Assembly (NCBI RefSeq): GCF_001751365.1
Contig: NZ_LJGT01000036.1
Span: forward strand, 124,001 to 188,000
Length of the DNA: 64,000 nt
Direction: 5' to 3'
Source: Streptomyces abyssalis
GTDB taxonomy: Bacteria > Actinomycetota > Actinomycetes > Streptomycetales > Streptomycetaceae
Below are positions 32,720 to 41,545 of the stretch, in pieces; the first letter of the stretch is position 1; each line of letters begins with the position of its first letter. A program made the translations under genes and the position numbers. The notes below the pieces were generated by a model. The model had not been told where the DNA came from and ran no database searches. It saw nothing but the letters and a program-made list of their open reading frames with translations.

Positions 32720-35700
32720 ATGACAGCGATCAGCGGCGACGCACCGTCCACGGGCGCCGGCCCCGCGGCCCGTGAGGTGGAGGCCCGCCTGCGCGGTGAG
32801 GTCGAGGGAGAGGTCGACTTCGACGACTACACCCGCCACCTCTTCTCCCGCGACGCGAGCATGTACGCCATCGAGCCGCTGGGCGTCGTCTTCCCCCGTC
32901 ACGAGGGCGACGTGCAGGCGGCGGTGGCGGCGGCAGCCGAGGCGGGCGTCCCCGTCGTGCCGCGCGGCGCCGGTACGTCCCTGGCCGGGCAGACCATCGG
33001 CCCAGGTCTCGTACTGGACCTGTCCCGCCACATGAACCGCGTCGTGGAGATCGATACGGAGCGGCGCACGGCGCTGGTCGAGGCCGGCGTGGTCCAGGAC
33101 CAGCTCAACCGGGCCGCGGCCGGGCACGGTCTGATGTTCGGGCCGGACACCTCCACCAGCAACCGCGCCACCGTCGGCGGGATGATCGGCAACAACTCGG
33201 CCGGCAGCGGCTCGATCCGTTACGGCATGACGATCGACCACGTCCGCGAACTCGACGTCGTGCTCTCCGACGCGACGACGGCCCACCTGGCCCCCGTCGA
33301 CGAGGCCGAGCGCGTACGCCGCGCCGGACTGCCGACGCTGGAGGGGCGGCTCTACCGCGAACTGCCGCGCATCGTCGAGGAGAACGCCGAGGCGATCGCC
33401 GAGGGCATGCCCCAGTTCTGGCGCCGCGCCTGCGGCTACCGGCTCGACAGACTGGCCCGCCCGGGCGCGGAGTTCGACCTGGCGAAGTTCACCGTCGGCT
33501 CCGAAGGCACTCTGGTGCTGGCCACCCGCGCCCTCGTCGACCTCGTGCCCAAGCCCGCCCGTACGGTGATCGCCGTCGGGCACTTCACCTCCGTCGCCGG
33601 GGCGGTCGCCGCCACCGAGGACGCTCTGGCCTGCGACCCGTCGGCCGTGGAGATGATGGACCGTACGATCCTCGACCTGTCCCGGAAGAAGATCGAATAC
33701 GCCTCCCTGAGCACCATCCTCGAAGGCGACCCGGAAGCCCTCCTCTTCGTCAGCTTCACCGGCGACGACGAGCGCGAACTGACCGGCAGGCTGGAGGAGC
33801 TCACGGCCCTGTGGCGGCGGCACGGCCACGGCTACCACACGCTCCAGGCCGTCACCCCGGCCCAGCAGAGCTCACTGCTGAAGGTCCGCAAGTCCTCACT
33901 CGGGCTGCTGATGGCGGCCAGCGAGGGCACGCGCCGGCCGCTCGCCTTCATCGAGGACACCGCGGTCGACCCTGTCCACCTCGCCGACTACACCAGGCGC
34001 TTCAAGCAGGTGCTGGACAGCCACGGGCTGGACGCGGGCTTCTACGGCCACTGCTCGGTCGGCTGTCTGCACATCCGTCCGTTCGTCGACACCGCCGACC
34101 CGGCGCAGGTCGCGACGATGCGCACCGTCGCGGAGGAGATCAAGGACCTCGTGCGGGAGTACGGCGGCGTCAACTCCAGCGAGCACGGCGACGGCCTGGC
34201 CCGCAGCGAGTTCAACCGCGAGATCTTCGGCGACGAGTTGTACGAGGCGATGCGCCGCGTGAAGGGCCTCTTCGACCCGGACGACCGGCTCAACCCCGGA
34301 AAGATCGTCGACGCCCCGTCCATGACGGACAACCTCCGTGACCCGGCGCTCCCGCCGGCCCGGGAGCTGCGTACCCGGCTGGACTTCGAGGTCGTCGGCG
34401 GCATGCGCGGCGCCGCGGACCGCTGCATGAACATCGGGCTGTGCCGCAAGGCCGACGCCGGGACGATGTGCCCGTCGTACATGGCGACCCTCAAGGAGGA
34501 GGACTCCACCCGCGGACGGGCCAACGCGCTGGTCAAGGCGCTCTCGGACCCCGACCCGCACCGCGCGCTGGGCGACGGGCGCCTCCACGAGGTCCTCGAC
34601 CTCTGCCTGATGTGCAAGGCGTGCAAGAGCGAGTGCCCCCTCGGCGTCGACATGGCCAACCTGAAGGCGGAGTCCCTCGCCCACCACCACGACGAGCACG
34701 GAATCCCGCGCAGATCACGGCTGTTCGCCTCCATCCGCAGGCTGAACCGGCTCGGCTCGGCCACCGCCCCGCTGTCCAACCTCCCGGGACGTCTCCAGTT
34801 CCTGCGCACCCTGATGGACCGGTGGCTGGGCATCACACCGTCCCGGCCGCTGCCGGTGTTCGAACGGCACAACCTCGTGCGCTGGTTCCGGCGGCGCAGG
34901 CCCGCCGCGGGTGACCGGGCGGCACCGGCAGGGCAGCAGACGGCCCCCGGATCACAGGGCACGGTCACCTACCTCGCCGACTCCTTCACCACCTACACCG
35001 AGCCCGGGATCGGCCGCGCCGCCATCGAACTGCTGGAACGGGCGGGCTGGCACGTCGCCCTGGAGTCCCGGGGCTGCTGCGGCCGTTCGGCCTTCTCCAA
35101 GGGCCTCCTCGACGAGGCGAAGGAACAGGCGCGCGGGCTTGCCCGGCTGCTGTCGGAGACGGCACCGGCCGGCTCTCCCGTAGTCGGCTGCGAACCCTCG
35201 TGCCTGATGACGCTGCGCGACGAGCACCGGGCCATGCTGCCGCAGGACGCGGCGGTGGCGGACATCTCGGGCCGCGTACGCCAGGTCGAGGAGCTGCTCG
35301 GCGAGGCGGTCGACGACGGAAGGCTGAGCCTCGACGCGGACTCCTGGCCCGCGGGGCGGCGCATCCTGTACCACGGTCACTGCCACCAGAAGGCCGAGGT
35401 CGGCACCGCTGCCACGGTCGCGCTGCTGAAGCGGATCCCGGGTGCGGAAGTCGTCGAACTGGACGCCGGCTGCTGCGGAATGGCCGGCTCCTTCGGCTTC
35501 GAGTCCGAACACTACGAGACGTCCATGACCGTCGGCGGCGACCGCCTCTTCCCCGCGATCGAGGCCGAGGCCGACGGGACCGTCGTCGCGGCCAGCGGAG
35601 TCTCCTGCCGGCAGCAGATCTTCCACGGCACCGAACGCAACGCCTGGCACCCCGTCGAGCTGCTGCGCGCGGCGCTGCCGAAGACCGGAGCCCGGAGCGG

Positions 35701-35770
35701 AACCGGAGCCGGTGGCGGAACCGGCACCGGCGCAACCGCCACCGCACCCGAAGGAGAGAAGGCGCAGTGA
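32720..35770 (+). CDS. Fused FAD oxidase / Fe-S protein (GlcD-GlcF-like, 2-hydroxyacid dehydrogenase)
   Basis: 1016 residues from ATG 32720. The frame continues upstream but without homology. The N-half is an FAD_binding_4 domain (VVPRGAGTSLAGQTIGPGLVLDLS, TVGGMIGNNSAGSGSIRYGMT) and the C-terminal oxidase cap (GHCSVGCLHIRPFVD, SEHGDGLARSEFN). From about 560 it has two Fe-S motifs (Cys-rich CMNIGLCRKADAGTMCP and CLMCKACKSECP) and two CCG-type cysteine modules (GCCGRSAFS, GCCGMAGSFGF). Such fused proteins oxidise D-lactate, glycolate or D-2-hydroxyglutarate and pass electrons to the respiratory chain. The preceding aminotransferase would use the glyoxylate formed from glycolate. The next gene overlaps its stop by GTGA. 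Confidence 0.88.
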   Translation: MTAISGDAPSTGAGPAAREVEARLRGEVEGEVDFDDYTRHLFSRDASMYAIEPLGVVFPRHEGDVQAAVAAAAEAGVPVVPRGAGTSLAGQTIGPGLVLDLSRHMNRVVEIDTERRTALVEAGVVQDQLNRAAAGHGLMFGPDTSTSNRATVGGMIGNNSAGSGSIRYGMTIDHVRELDVVLSDATTAHLAPVDEAERVRRAGLPTLEGRLYRELPRIVEENAEAIAEGMPQFWRRACGYRLDRLARPGAEFDLAKFTVGSEGTLVLATRALVDLVPKPARTVIAVGHFTSVAGAVAATEDALACDPSAVEMMDRTILDLSRKKIEYASLSTILEGDPEALLFVSFTGDDERELTGRLEELTALWRRHGHGYHTLQAVTPAQQSSLLKVRKSSLGLLMAASEGTRRPLAFIEDTAVDPVHLADYTRRFKQVLDSHGLDAGFYGHCSVGCLHIRPFVDTADPAQVATMRTVAEEIKDLVREYGGVNSSEHGDGLARSEFNREIFGDELYEAMRRVKGLFDPDDRLNPGKIVDAPSMTDNLRDPALPPARELRTRLDFEVVGGMRGAADRCMNIGLCRKADAGTMCPSYMATLKEEDSTRGRANALVKALSDPDPHRALGDGRLHEVLDLCLMCKACKSECPLGVDMANLKAESLAHHHDEHGIPRRSRLFASIRRLNRLGSATAPLSNLPGRLQFLRTLMDRWLGITPSRPLPVFERHNLVRWFRRRRPAAGDRAAPAGQQTAPGSQGTVTYLADSFTTYTEPGIGRAAIELLERAGWHVALESRGCCGRSAFSKGLLDEAKEQARGLARLLSETAPAGSPVVGCEPSCLMTLRDEHRAMLPQDAAVADISGRVRQVEELLGEAVDDGRLSLDADSWPAGRRILYHGHCHQKAEVGTAATVALLKRIPGAEVVELDAGCCGMAGSFGFESEHYETSMTVGGDRLFPAIEAEADGTVVAASGVSCRQQIFHGTERNAWHPVELLRAALPKTGARSGTGAGGGTGTGATATAPEGEKAQ

Positions 35771-36933
35771 CGACCGGCCAGAGCACGGGCGCCCTCGACG
35801 GCGTACGCGTCGTCGACCTCACCCAGGTGATGGCGGGCCCGTACTGCACGATGCTCCTCGCCGACCTCGGGGCGGACGTGATCAAGGTCGAACCCCCCGG
35901 CACCGGCGACCAGACCCGCAGCGGCTGGGACTCACCCGGGCCCGGCCACGACAGCGCCTCCTTCCACGCCCTGAACCGCAACAAGCGCAGCGTCGCCCTC
36001 GATCTGCGCTCCGAGGAGGGGCAGCGGCACTTCCGCACGCTCGTCGCCGACGCGGACGTCGTCGTGGAGAACTTCCGCCCCGGAGTCGCCGACCGCCTGG
36101 GCGTCGGCTACGAGGCCGTGCGCAAGACCAGGCCGGACATCGTCTACGCGTCGATCTCGGGCTTCGGGCAGTACGGCCCGTACGCCCAGCGCCCCGGCTA
36201 CGACCTGATCGCCCAGAGCATGGCCGGAGCTCTCAGCGTCACGGGCGAGGGAGACGGGCCCCCCGTCAAGTGCGGCCTGCCCGTGGGCGATCTCGGCGCG
36301 GGGATGCTGTGTGCCGTGGCCGTCCTGGGCGCGTACGTGCACCGCACCCGCACCGGAGAGGGCCAGTACCTGGAGACTTCGCTGTACGAAGCGGTGCTGG
36401 CGATGTCGGTCTGGGAGTCCACGGAGTTCTTCTCCACCGGGCAGGCGCCGCGCCGCCTCGGCTCCGCGCACCGGATGACAGCGCCCTACCAGGCCGTGCG
36501 TACCGCGGACGGATACGTCACCGTCGCCGCCAACACCCAGCGCCTGTGGGAACGGCTCTGCACCGCGCTCGGCCTCGAACACCTCACCGGCGACGGCCGG
36601 TTCGCGACGAACACGGCACGCATGGAGCACCGGGCGGAGCTGATCGCCCTGCTGGAGGGACGGCTGGCGACCGAGCCGACCGGCGAGACCGTGGCCAGGC
36701 TCCTCGACGCCGGTGTGCCCGCCGGGCCGATCCTGGACTACGAGCAGCTGCTCGGAGACGACCCGGACCCGCACGCCGAAGCACGCGGCATGGTCGAGGA
36801 GTACGACCACCCCGTGGCCGGCCGGAAGCGGGTCCTCGGCTTCCCCGTCAAGCTGGGCCGCACCCCGGCGCGGATGCGCCGCCATCCGCCGCTCCTCGGG
36901 CAGCACAACGACGAACTCCTGGGGGACGCATGA
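35767..36933 (+). CDS. CaiB/BaiF-type (class III) CoA transferase
   Basis: 388 residues from a GTG overlapping the previous stop, with GAAGGAGAG upstream. LDGVRVVDLTQVMAGPYCTMLLADLGADVIKVEPP is the family start; NRNKRSVALDL, FRPGVADRLGVGYE, SGFGQYGPY and the active Asp in GLPVGDLGAGM are present. Class III transferases move CoA between a short-chain acyl-CoA and a carboxylic acid via enzyme anhydride/thioester intermediates on that Asp. With the hydratase that follows (ATGA overlap) it suggests activation of a carboxylic acid followed by hydration or hydrolysis of an enoyl/acyl-CoA. Confidence 0.9.
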   Translation: MTTGQSTGALDGVRVVDLTQVMAGPYCTMLLADLGADVIKVEPPGTGDQTRSGWDSPGPGHDSASFHALNRNKRSVALDLRSEEGQRHFRTLVADADVVVENFRPGVADRLGVGYEAVRKTRPDIVYASISGFGQYGPYAQRPGYDLIAQSMAGALSVTGEGDGPPVKCGLPVGDLGAGMLCAVAVLGAYVHRTRTGEGQYLETSLYEAVLAMSVWESTEFFSTGQAPRRLGSAHRMTAPYQAVRTADGYVTVAANTQRLWERLCTALGLEHLTGDGRFATNTARMEHRAELIALLEGRLATEPTGETVARLLDAGVPAGPILDYEQLLGDDPDPHAEARGMVEEYDHPVAGRKRVLGFPVKLGRTPARMRRHPPLLGQHNDELLGDA

Positions 36934-37751
36934 GCGCCGTGGAACAGCTTCCGACCGTCAGCTGGAGCGAGGAGAAGGTGCCGGGAACCGGCGGCTCCGT
37001 CGCCCGTCTCGTCCTCTCCAACCCGGCCCGGCGCAACGCCCTCACGCTGAGCATGTACGACCAGCTCCACCAGGCCTGCGAGGAGATCGACGCGGCCCCG
37101 CACCTCCGGGTGACGGTGCTGCGCGGAGCGGGCGGTGAGGCGTTCGCCGCCGGCACCGACATCGGCGAGTTCCGTGACTTCACCGGCGCCGACGGCGTGG
37201 ACTACGAGCGGCGCGTCGGACGTGCCGTCGAACGCCTCGCGGCGCTGCGCATGCCCGTGATCGCAGCCGTCGAGGGCCCCGCCGTCGGCGGCGGGCTGGC
37301 CCTGGCCGCGTCCTGCGACATCGTGGTGTGCACTCCCGGTGCGGTCTTCGGAGCGCCCATCGCCCGCACGCTGGGGAACTGCCTCGCCCCGGCCGTCGTC
37401 GCCCGGCTGTACGCCTGCCTGGGCCGGGCCCGCACGCTGCGCGCCCTGCTCACGGCCGAACTGATCGGCGCGCAGGAGGCGTACGAGGCGGGCTTCGTGG
37501 GCCAAGTCGCGAGCCAGGCCGACGACGGCACCGGCGGCCTCGACGACCACGTCGCCCGGCTCACCGCCCGCATCGCGGCCTGCGCGCCGCTGACCCTGGC
37601 GGCGCTGAAGGAGGCCGACCGGCGCGTGCTGGCCGGTTCGGTGCCCGGACCCGCGGACGATCTGTACGAACTGTGCTACGGCAGCCGCGACTTCCGCGAA
37701 GGCGTCTCGTCCTTCCTCGGCAAGCGAGCCCCCGAGTGGCAGGGCCGCTGA
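36930..37751 (+). CDS. Enoyl-CoA hydratase/isomerase (crotonase) family protein
   Basis: 273 residues. Oxyanion-hole motifs are recognisable: AAGTDIGEF (for the usual AGxDl) and VEGPAVGGGLALAASCDIVV. APIARTLGNCLAPAVVARL occupies the place where many hydratases have catalytic Glu residues; the usual Glu-rich pattern is not clear, so this may be a hydrolase- or isomerase-type crotonase. It is the last gene of the operon. It ends 72 bases before the convergent rsmB stop. Confidence 0.85.
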   Translation: MSAVEQLPTVSWSEEKVPGTGGSVARLVLSNPARRNALTLSMYDQLHQACEEIDAAPHLRVTVLRGAGGEAFAAGTDIGEFRDFTGADGVDYERRVGRAVERLAALRMPVIAAVEGPAVGGGLALAASCDIVVCTPGAVFGAPIARTLGNCLAPAVVARLYACLGRARTLRALLTAELIGAQEAYEAGFVGQVASQADDGTGGLDDHVARLTARIAACAPLTLAALKEADRRVLAGSVPGPADDLYELCYGSRDFREGVSSFLGKRAPEWQGR

Positions 37752-37823
37752 CGCACGGAGCGGGGGCAGGTCCGTGTCGCCGGTCCGGTCCCGTCCCGCC
37801 GATGCCCGTCCCCGCGATGCCCG

Positions 37824-39284
37824 TCAGCCGCCGTCGGCCGTGCGTCGCAGCAGCGCCAGGTACATCGCGTCGGTGCCGTGCAGATGCGGCCACAGCTGTA
37901 CGTCGGGGCCGTCGCCGAGGCCCGGCATGTCCGGCAGCAGCGGGCGCGCGTCGATCAGTTCCGCGCCGGTCTCCTTGACCAGGTCGTCGACGACCGCGCG
38001 GGTCTCCGCCGGGTGCGGCGAGCACGTCGCATAGCCGACGGCTCCGCCCACGCGCACCGAGTTCAGCGCCTGCCGCAGCAGGTCCCGCTGGAGCGGCGCG
38101 AACCCCGGCACGTCCTCCGGGCGGCGACGCCAGCGCGCCTCGGGGCGGCGGCGCAGCGCCCCGAGCCCCGTGCACGGGACGTCGACGAGCACGCGGTCGA
38201 AGGTGCCCGGACGCCAGGCGGGGCGGGTGGCGTCGGCGGTGACCACCGCGTACGGACCGGGGTTGCCCTCCAGGGCGCGGCTCACGAGCCCCGCCCTGTG
38301 CGGCTGCTTCTCGGCGGCGACGAGCACCGCGCCGCGCTGCGCCGCCAGGGCGGCCAGCAGCGCCGCCTTGCCGCCGGGGCCGGCGCAGCCGTCCAGCCAC
38401 AATTCGTCCCGGGGCGTCCCACCGGCACCGTCCGTCTCGTCCGCCGCGCCCGCGACGCCCGGCCGCAGGGGTGCGGCGGCCAGCGCGAGAGCGACGAGCT
38501 GGCTGCCCTCGTCCTGCACCCCGGCGCGCCCTTCCCGTACGGCCCGCAGCTCGCCCGGGTCGCCGCCCTCGGTGAGCCGGACGGCGTGCGGCGACCAGCG
38601 TCCGGGCACGGCGTCGCCGGTGAGCAGCTCCTCGGCGGTCGCGCGGCCGGGACGTGCGACGAGGGTGACTTCGGGCCGTTCGTTGTCGGCCTCCAGCAGC
38701 TCCTCCATGCCGGCGCTGCCGCCGCCGAGCGCGTCCCACAGCGCCGAGACGATCCACCGCGGGTGTGCGTGACGGATGCCCAGGTGCTCCTCGGGGTCCT
38801 CGTCGTAGGGCGGCGCGACCTTCTCCAGCCAGCCCTCGAGGTCGTGCGTGGTGATCTTGCGGAGCACGGCGTTGACGAACTTGGCGCGCCCGTCCCCCAG
38901 TACCACCCGTGCGAGTTCGACCGTGGCGCTGACCGCTGCGTGCGCGGGGACTCGGGTGCCCAGGAGCTGGTGGGCACCGAGACAGAGCACGTCCAGCACG
39001 GGCGGGTCCACCTCGCGCAGGGGCCGGTCGACGCACTCGGCGATGATCTCGTCGTAGGTGCCCTGCCATCGCAGCGTTCCGTAGACGAGCTCGGTGGCGA
39101 GCGCCGCGTCCCTCGCGTCGAACTGCCCCTCGGCGCGGGCCTTCTGCAGCAGCGGCGGCAGTACGAGGTTGGCGTAGGCGTCGCGCTCGCCGACCGCCCG
39201 CAGCGCGTCGAAGGCGAGGACGCGGACGGGGTCCTTGCGGGGGCGGCGGTACGGCTTGGAGGGGCGGCGCGGCCGGTTGCTCAA
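37824..39284 (-). CDS. rsmB: 16S rRNA m5C967 methyltransferase
   Basis: 486 residues from a TTG start at 39284, judged from homology (SNRPRRPSKPYRRPRKDPVRVLAFDALRAV). An N-terminal NusB-like RNA-binding domain (about 20-150: FDARDAALATELVYGTLRWQGTYDEII) is followed by the SAM-binding RsmB domain: LDGCAGPGGKAALLAALAA, RVLVDVPCTGLGALRR with its conserved Cys and YATCSPHPAETRAVV with the catalytic Cys. It methylates a cytosine in the small-subunit rRNA. fmt is 238 bases upstream, as in many bacteria. Confidence 0.95.
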   Translation of the reverse strand: MSNRPRRPSKPYRRPRKDPVRVLAFDALRAVGERDAYANLVLPPLLQKARAEGQFDARDAALATELVYGTLRWQGTYDEIIAECVDRPLREVDPPVLDVLCLGAHQLLGTRVPAHAAVSATVELARVVLGDGRAKFVNAVLRKITTHDLEGWLEKVAPPYDEDPEEHLGIRHAHPRWIVSALWDALGGGSAGMEELLEADNERPEVTLVARPGRATAEELLTGDAVPGRWSPHAVRLTEGGDPGELRAVREGRAGVQDEGSQLVALALAAAPLRPGVAGAADETDGAGGTPRDELWLDGCAGPGGKAALLAALAAQRGAVLVAAEKQPHRAGLVSRALEGNPGPYAVVTADATRPAWRPGTFDRVLVDVPCTGLGALRRRPEARWRRRPEDVPGFAPLQRDLLRQALNSVRVGGAVGYATCSPHPAETRAVVDDLVKETGAELIDARPLLPDMPGLGDGPDVQLWPHLHGTDAMYLALLRRTADGG

Positions 39285-39522
39285 GGGAAGGTGCTCCGGT
39301 GCTGGGATGACGAGTGTCCGGCCGGGCGGCCGGGGTTCACTGGCCGGCGGGGCGGACGGGATCTTCTCCCAGCGTACGCCCGCACGCGCGCCGGCCGGGC
39401 GCCGGTACGGAGCGCCCGCGACCGCGCGGTGCCGGGCGGCCGGGGTGCCTGCCGCGACCCGGTGGCTTACGGGAAGCCGGCACGCAATCCGCGGCGGGCC
39501 CGCTACTGCTTCCGCGTGCCCG

Positions 39523-40470
39523 TCACCGCCCGAGCCGCTCGCCCTCTCCGACGCGCACGCCCCGTGCCCAGTCGGCCGCCTTCATCGGCTTCTTGCCCTG
39601 CGGCTGCACCCACTGCAGCTCGACCGGGTGCGAACCGGTGCCCGCCCACACGGAGTTCTTGCCCGCGAGCAGCTCGGCGGGGCCCAGCTCGGTGCCCTCG
39701 GGCACGGAGTGTGCGGGGTGCTGCGTCAGCGAACGGATCTTCAGCCGCTCCCCCCGGAAGAGCGTCCACGCGCCGGGAGCGGGCGTGCAGCCCCGTACGA
39801 GACGGTCCACGCGCGGCGCCGGCGCGGCCCAGTCGACACGGGCGTCCTCGACGTCCAGCTTGGGCGCCACGGAGATGCCTTCCGCCGGCTGCGGCACGGC
39901 GCGCAGAGTGCCGTCCTCGATGCCGTCCATGGTGGCCGTGAGCAGCCCGGCGCCCGCGAAGGCGAGGCGCGTGAGGAGGTCGCCGCTGGTGTCGCTCTCC
40001 CGTACCTTCTCCGTGATCACGCCGTAGACGGGCCCGGAGTCCAGGCCCTCCTCGATGAGGAAGGTGCTGGCGCCGGTCATCTCGTCGCCGGCCAGCAGTG
40101 CGTGCTGCACGGGAGCGGCGCCGCGCCAGGCGGGAAGCAGCGAGAAGTGCAGGTTGACCCAGCCGTGGGCGGGCACGTCGAGCGCGACGCGTGGCAGCAG
40201 CGCACCGTAGGCCACGACAGGGCAGCAGTCCGGCTCGATCTCGCGGAGCCTGGCCAGGAAGTCCTCGTCCCGTGGCCGGGCCGGCTTGAGCACCTCGATG
40301 CCCGCCTCCTCGGCCCGCTGCGCGACCGGGCTGGGAACCAGATGCCGTCCGCGTCCCGCACGGGCGTCGGGCCGCGTGACGACCGCCGCCACCTCGTGCC
40401 GCTCCGAGGCGAGCAGTGAGTCGAGAGCGGGCACGGCGACCTCGGGGGTGCCGGCGAAGACGAGCTTCAT
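39523..40470 (-). CDS. fmt: Methionyl-tRNA formyltransferase
   Basis: 315 residues from ATG 40470 ([16 protein letters not shown]). The formyl-THF domain has [28 protein letters not shown] with the catalytic Asn-His region, and the C-terminal tRNA-binding domain is complete. It formylates initiator Met-tRNA. It reads away from a small regulator-like gene at 40727. Confidence 0.96.
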   Translation of the reverse strand: MKLVFAGTPEVAVPALDSLLASERHEVAAVVTRPDARAGRGRHLVPSPVAQRAEEAGIEVLKPARPRDEDFLARLREIEPDCCPVVAYGALLPRVALDVPAHGWVNLHFSLLPAWRGAAPVQHALLAGDEMTGASTFLIEEGLDSGPVYGVITEKVRESDTSGDLLTRLAFAGAGLLTATMDGIEDGTLRAVPQPAEGISVAPKLDVEDARVDWAAPAPRVDRLVRGCTPAPGAWTLFRGERLKIRSLTQHPAHSVPEGTELGPAELLAGKNSVWAGTGSHPVELQWVQPQGKKPMKAADWARGVRVGEGERLGR

Positions 40471-40652
40471 CGGTGGGAACCTCTCACTGGACGGCGGCGC
40501 CGCGGTTGCCGCGGGCGGACGACGACGCGCCAGTCTACGGTCCTCACATTCCGTCATATTGCGCCGCCCGAGGGGGCGTACGGGCCGACGCGCAACCCTG
40601 CCGCCTCAACCACGCCCCGTCGGGGCGTGACCCGGGCCGCCGTTACCGCGTT

Positions 40653-40670
40653 GGTCAAGTCATATTGACC
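40653..40670. promoter_or_regulatory. Inverted repeat upstream of the HTH gene
   Basis: GGTCAA-N6-TTGACC (perfect 6-bp arms) lies in the 256-base divergent region between fmt and the HTH protein gene, 57 bases before the latter's ATG, in a locally AT-richer patch. Possibly an autoregulatory operator or part of the promoter. Confidence 0.4.
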
Positions 40671-40726
40671 GAAACGAGCCGTTCCGCGGCTCCTGTTCCC
40701 TGCAAGACGGTTCGAGAGGCTTGTTC

Positions 40727-41338
40727 ATGGCCGACCACGCAACCCACGACGCCCAGGCGAGGGCCAGCCTGCACCTGCTGGTGCGGGACATCGAGCGGGT
40801 CCGCCGCCAGGTGGACGCGCTGCGTACCCTCACCGCTCAACTCGGCAATGTCTACCGCCCGCGACGGTCCGCCCCGTCCGCGGGCTTCGTCGTCTACGGA
40901 CGTGCTCCCGCTCCCACGGTGCGGCTCGCTCAGGAGCTGCGCGACAGCGTGGAGACGCTGGTCACCGCCGCAGTGGACTTCGACCGTTCGCTGGGCTTCT
41001 CCTGGGACGCGGTGGGCTCCGCGCTCGGAGTCACCAAGCAGGCGGTGCACCGCCGTTACGGCTCGCGCCGCAACGCCTCGCGCGAACAGGCCGAGGCGGG
41101 CGGGCCGTCCGCCGACGCCCCGGCTCCGCCGGCGTCACTGCCGTCGCTGCCCGGCCCGGCGGGCAGCGGGAACGCACTCCCGGCTGCCGCCGCCGCTTCC
41201 GGTGCCGGGTCCAGGTCCGCGGCGGCAACGGGCGGTGCGCTGCCGGCGTCCACGCCCGCCGCCCGGCCCGTGCCCGGCCAGCCGGGCCGCGGCCGCGACC
41301 ACAGACCGGGGGCCCTCCCCGGCCCCCGCAACGGCTGA
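40727..41338 (+). CDS. Conserved actinobacterial protein with HTH motif
   Basis: 203 residues; ATG 40727 has GAGAGG 7 bases upstream (a TTG at 40721 is also possible). A helical N-half ([30 protein letters not shown]) is followed by an HTH at about 90-112 ([21 protein letters not shown]). The tail from about 125 is a disordered Ala/Pro/Ser-rich region. Related proteins sit between fmt and priA in other Streptomyces, but their role is not known to me. The HTH suggests DNA binding. Confidence 0.75.
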   Translation: MADHATHDAQARASLHLLVRDIERVRRQVDALRTLTAQLGNVYRPRRSAPSAGFVVYGRAPAPTVRLAQELRDSVETLVTAAVDFDRSLGFSWDAVGSALGVTKQAVHRRYGSRRNASREQAEAGGPSADAPAPPASLPSLPGPAGSGNALPAAAAASGAGSRSAAATGGALPASTPAARPVPGQPGRGRDHRPGALPGPRNG

Positions 41339-41545
41339 CTCCTCCACGGCCGTTGCTCCACCGCCCGGTGCGCGTTCCCTGCGCCACCGGGCGGTGTGAC
41401 GTCCACGTACGGAAGGAACGGCTGCCCCGCCGGCCGCCGTTGGCGCCGGGGGCTGCCGGGGTCCCACCTGGGCCCGTACGACCGCTCGTTCGACCGCTCG
41501 GCCGCAGACCGCCCGGGTCTGCCGCGCCCCCGCCGGCCCGTACCG

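Noticed and set aside
28898..37751. Beta-hydroxyaspartate cycle (IclR plus class V aminotransferase)
   Set aside because: Genes for the dehydratase, aldolase and iminosuccinate reductase are absent; only the regulator and aminotransferase resemble it.
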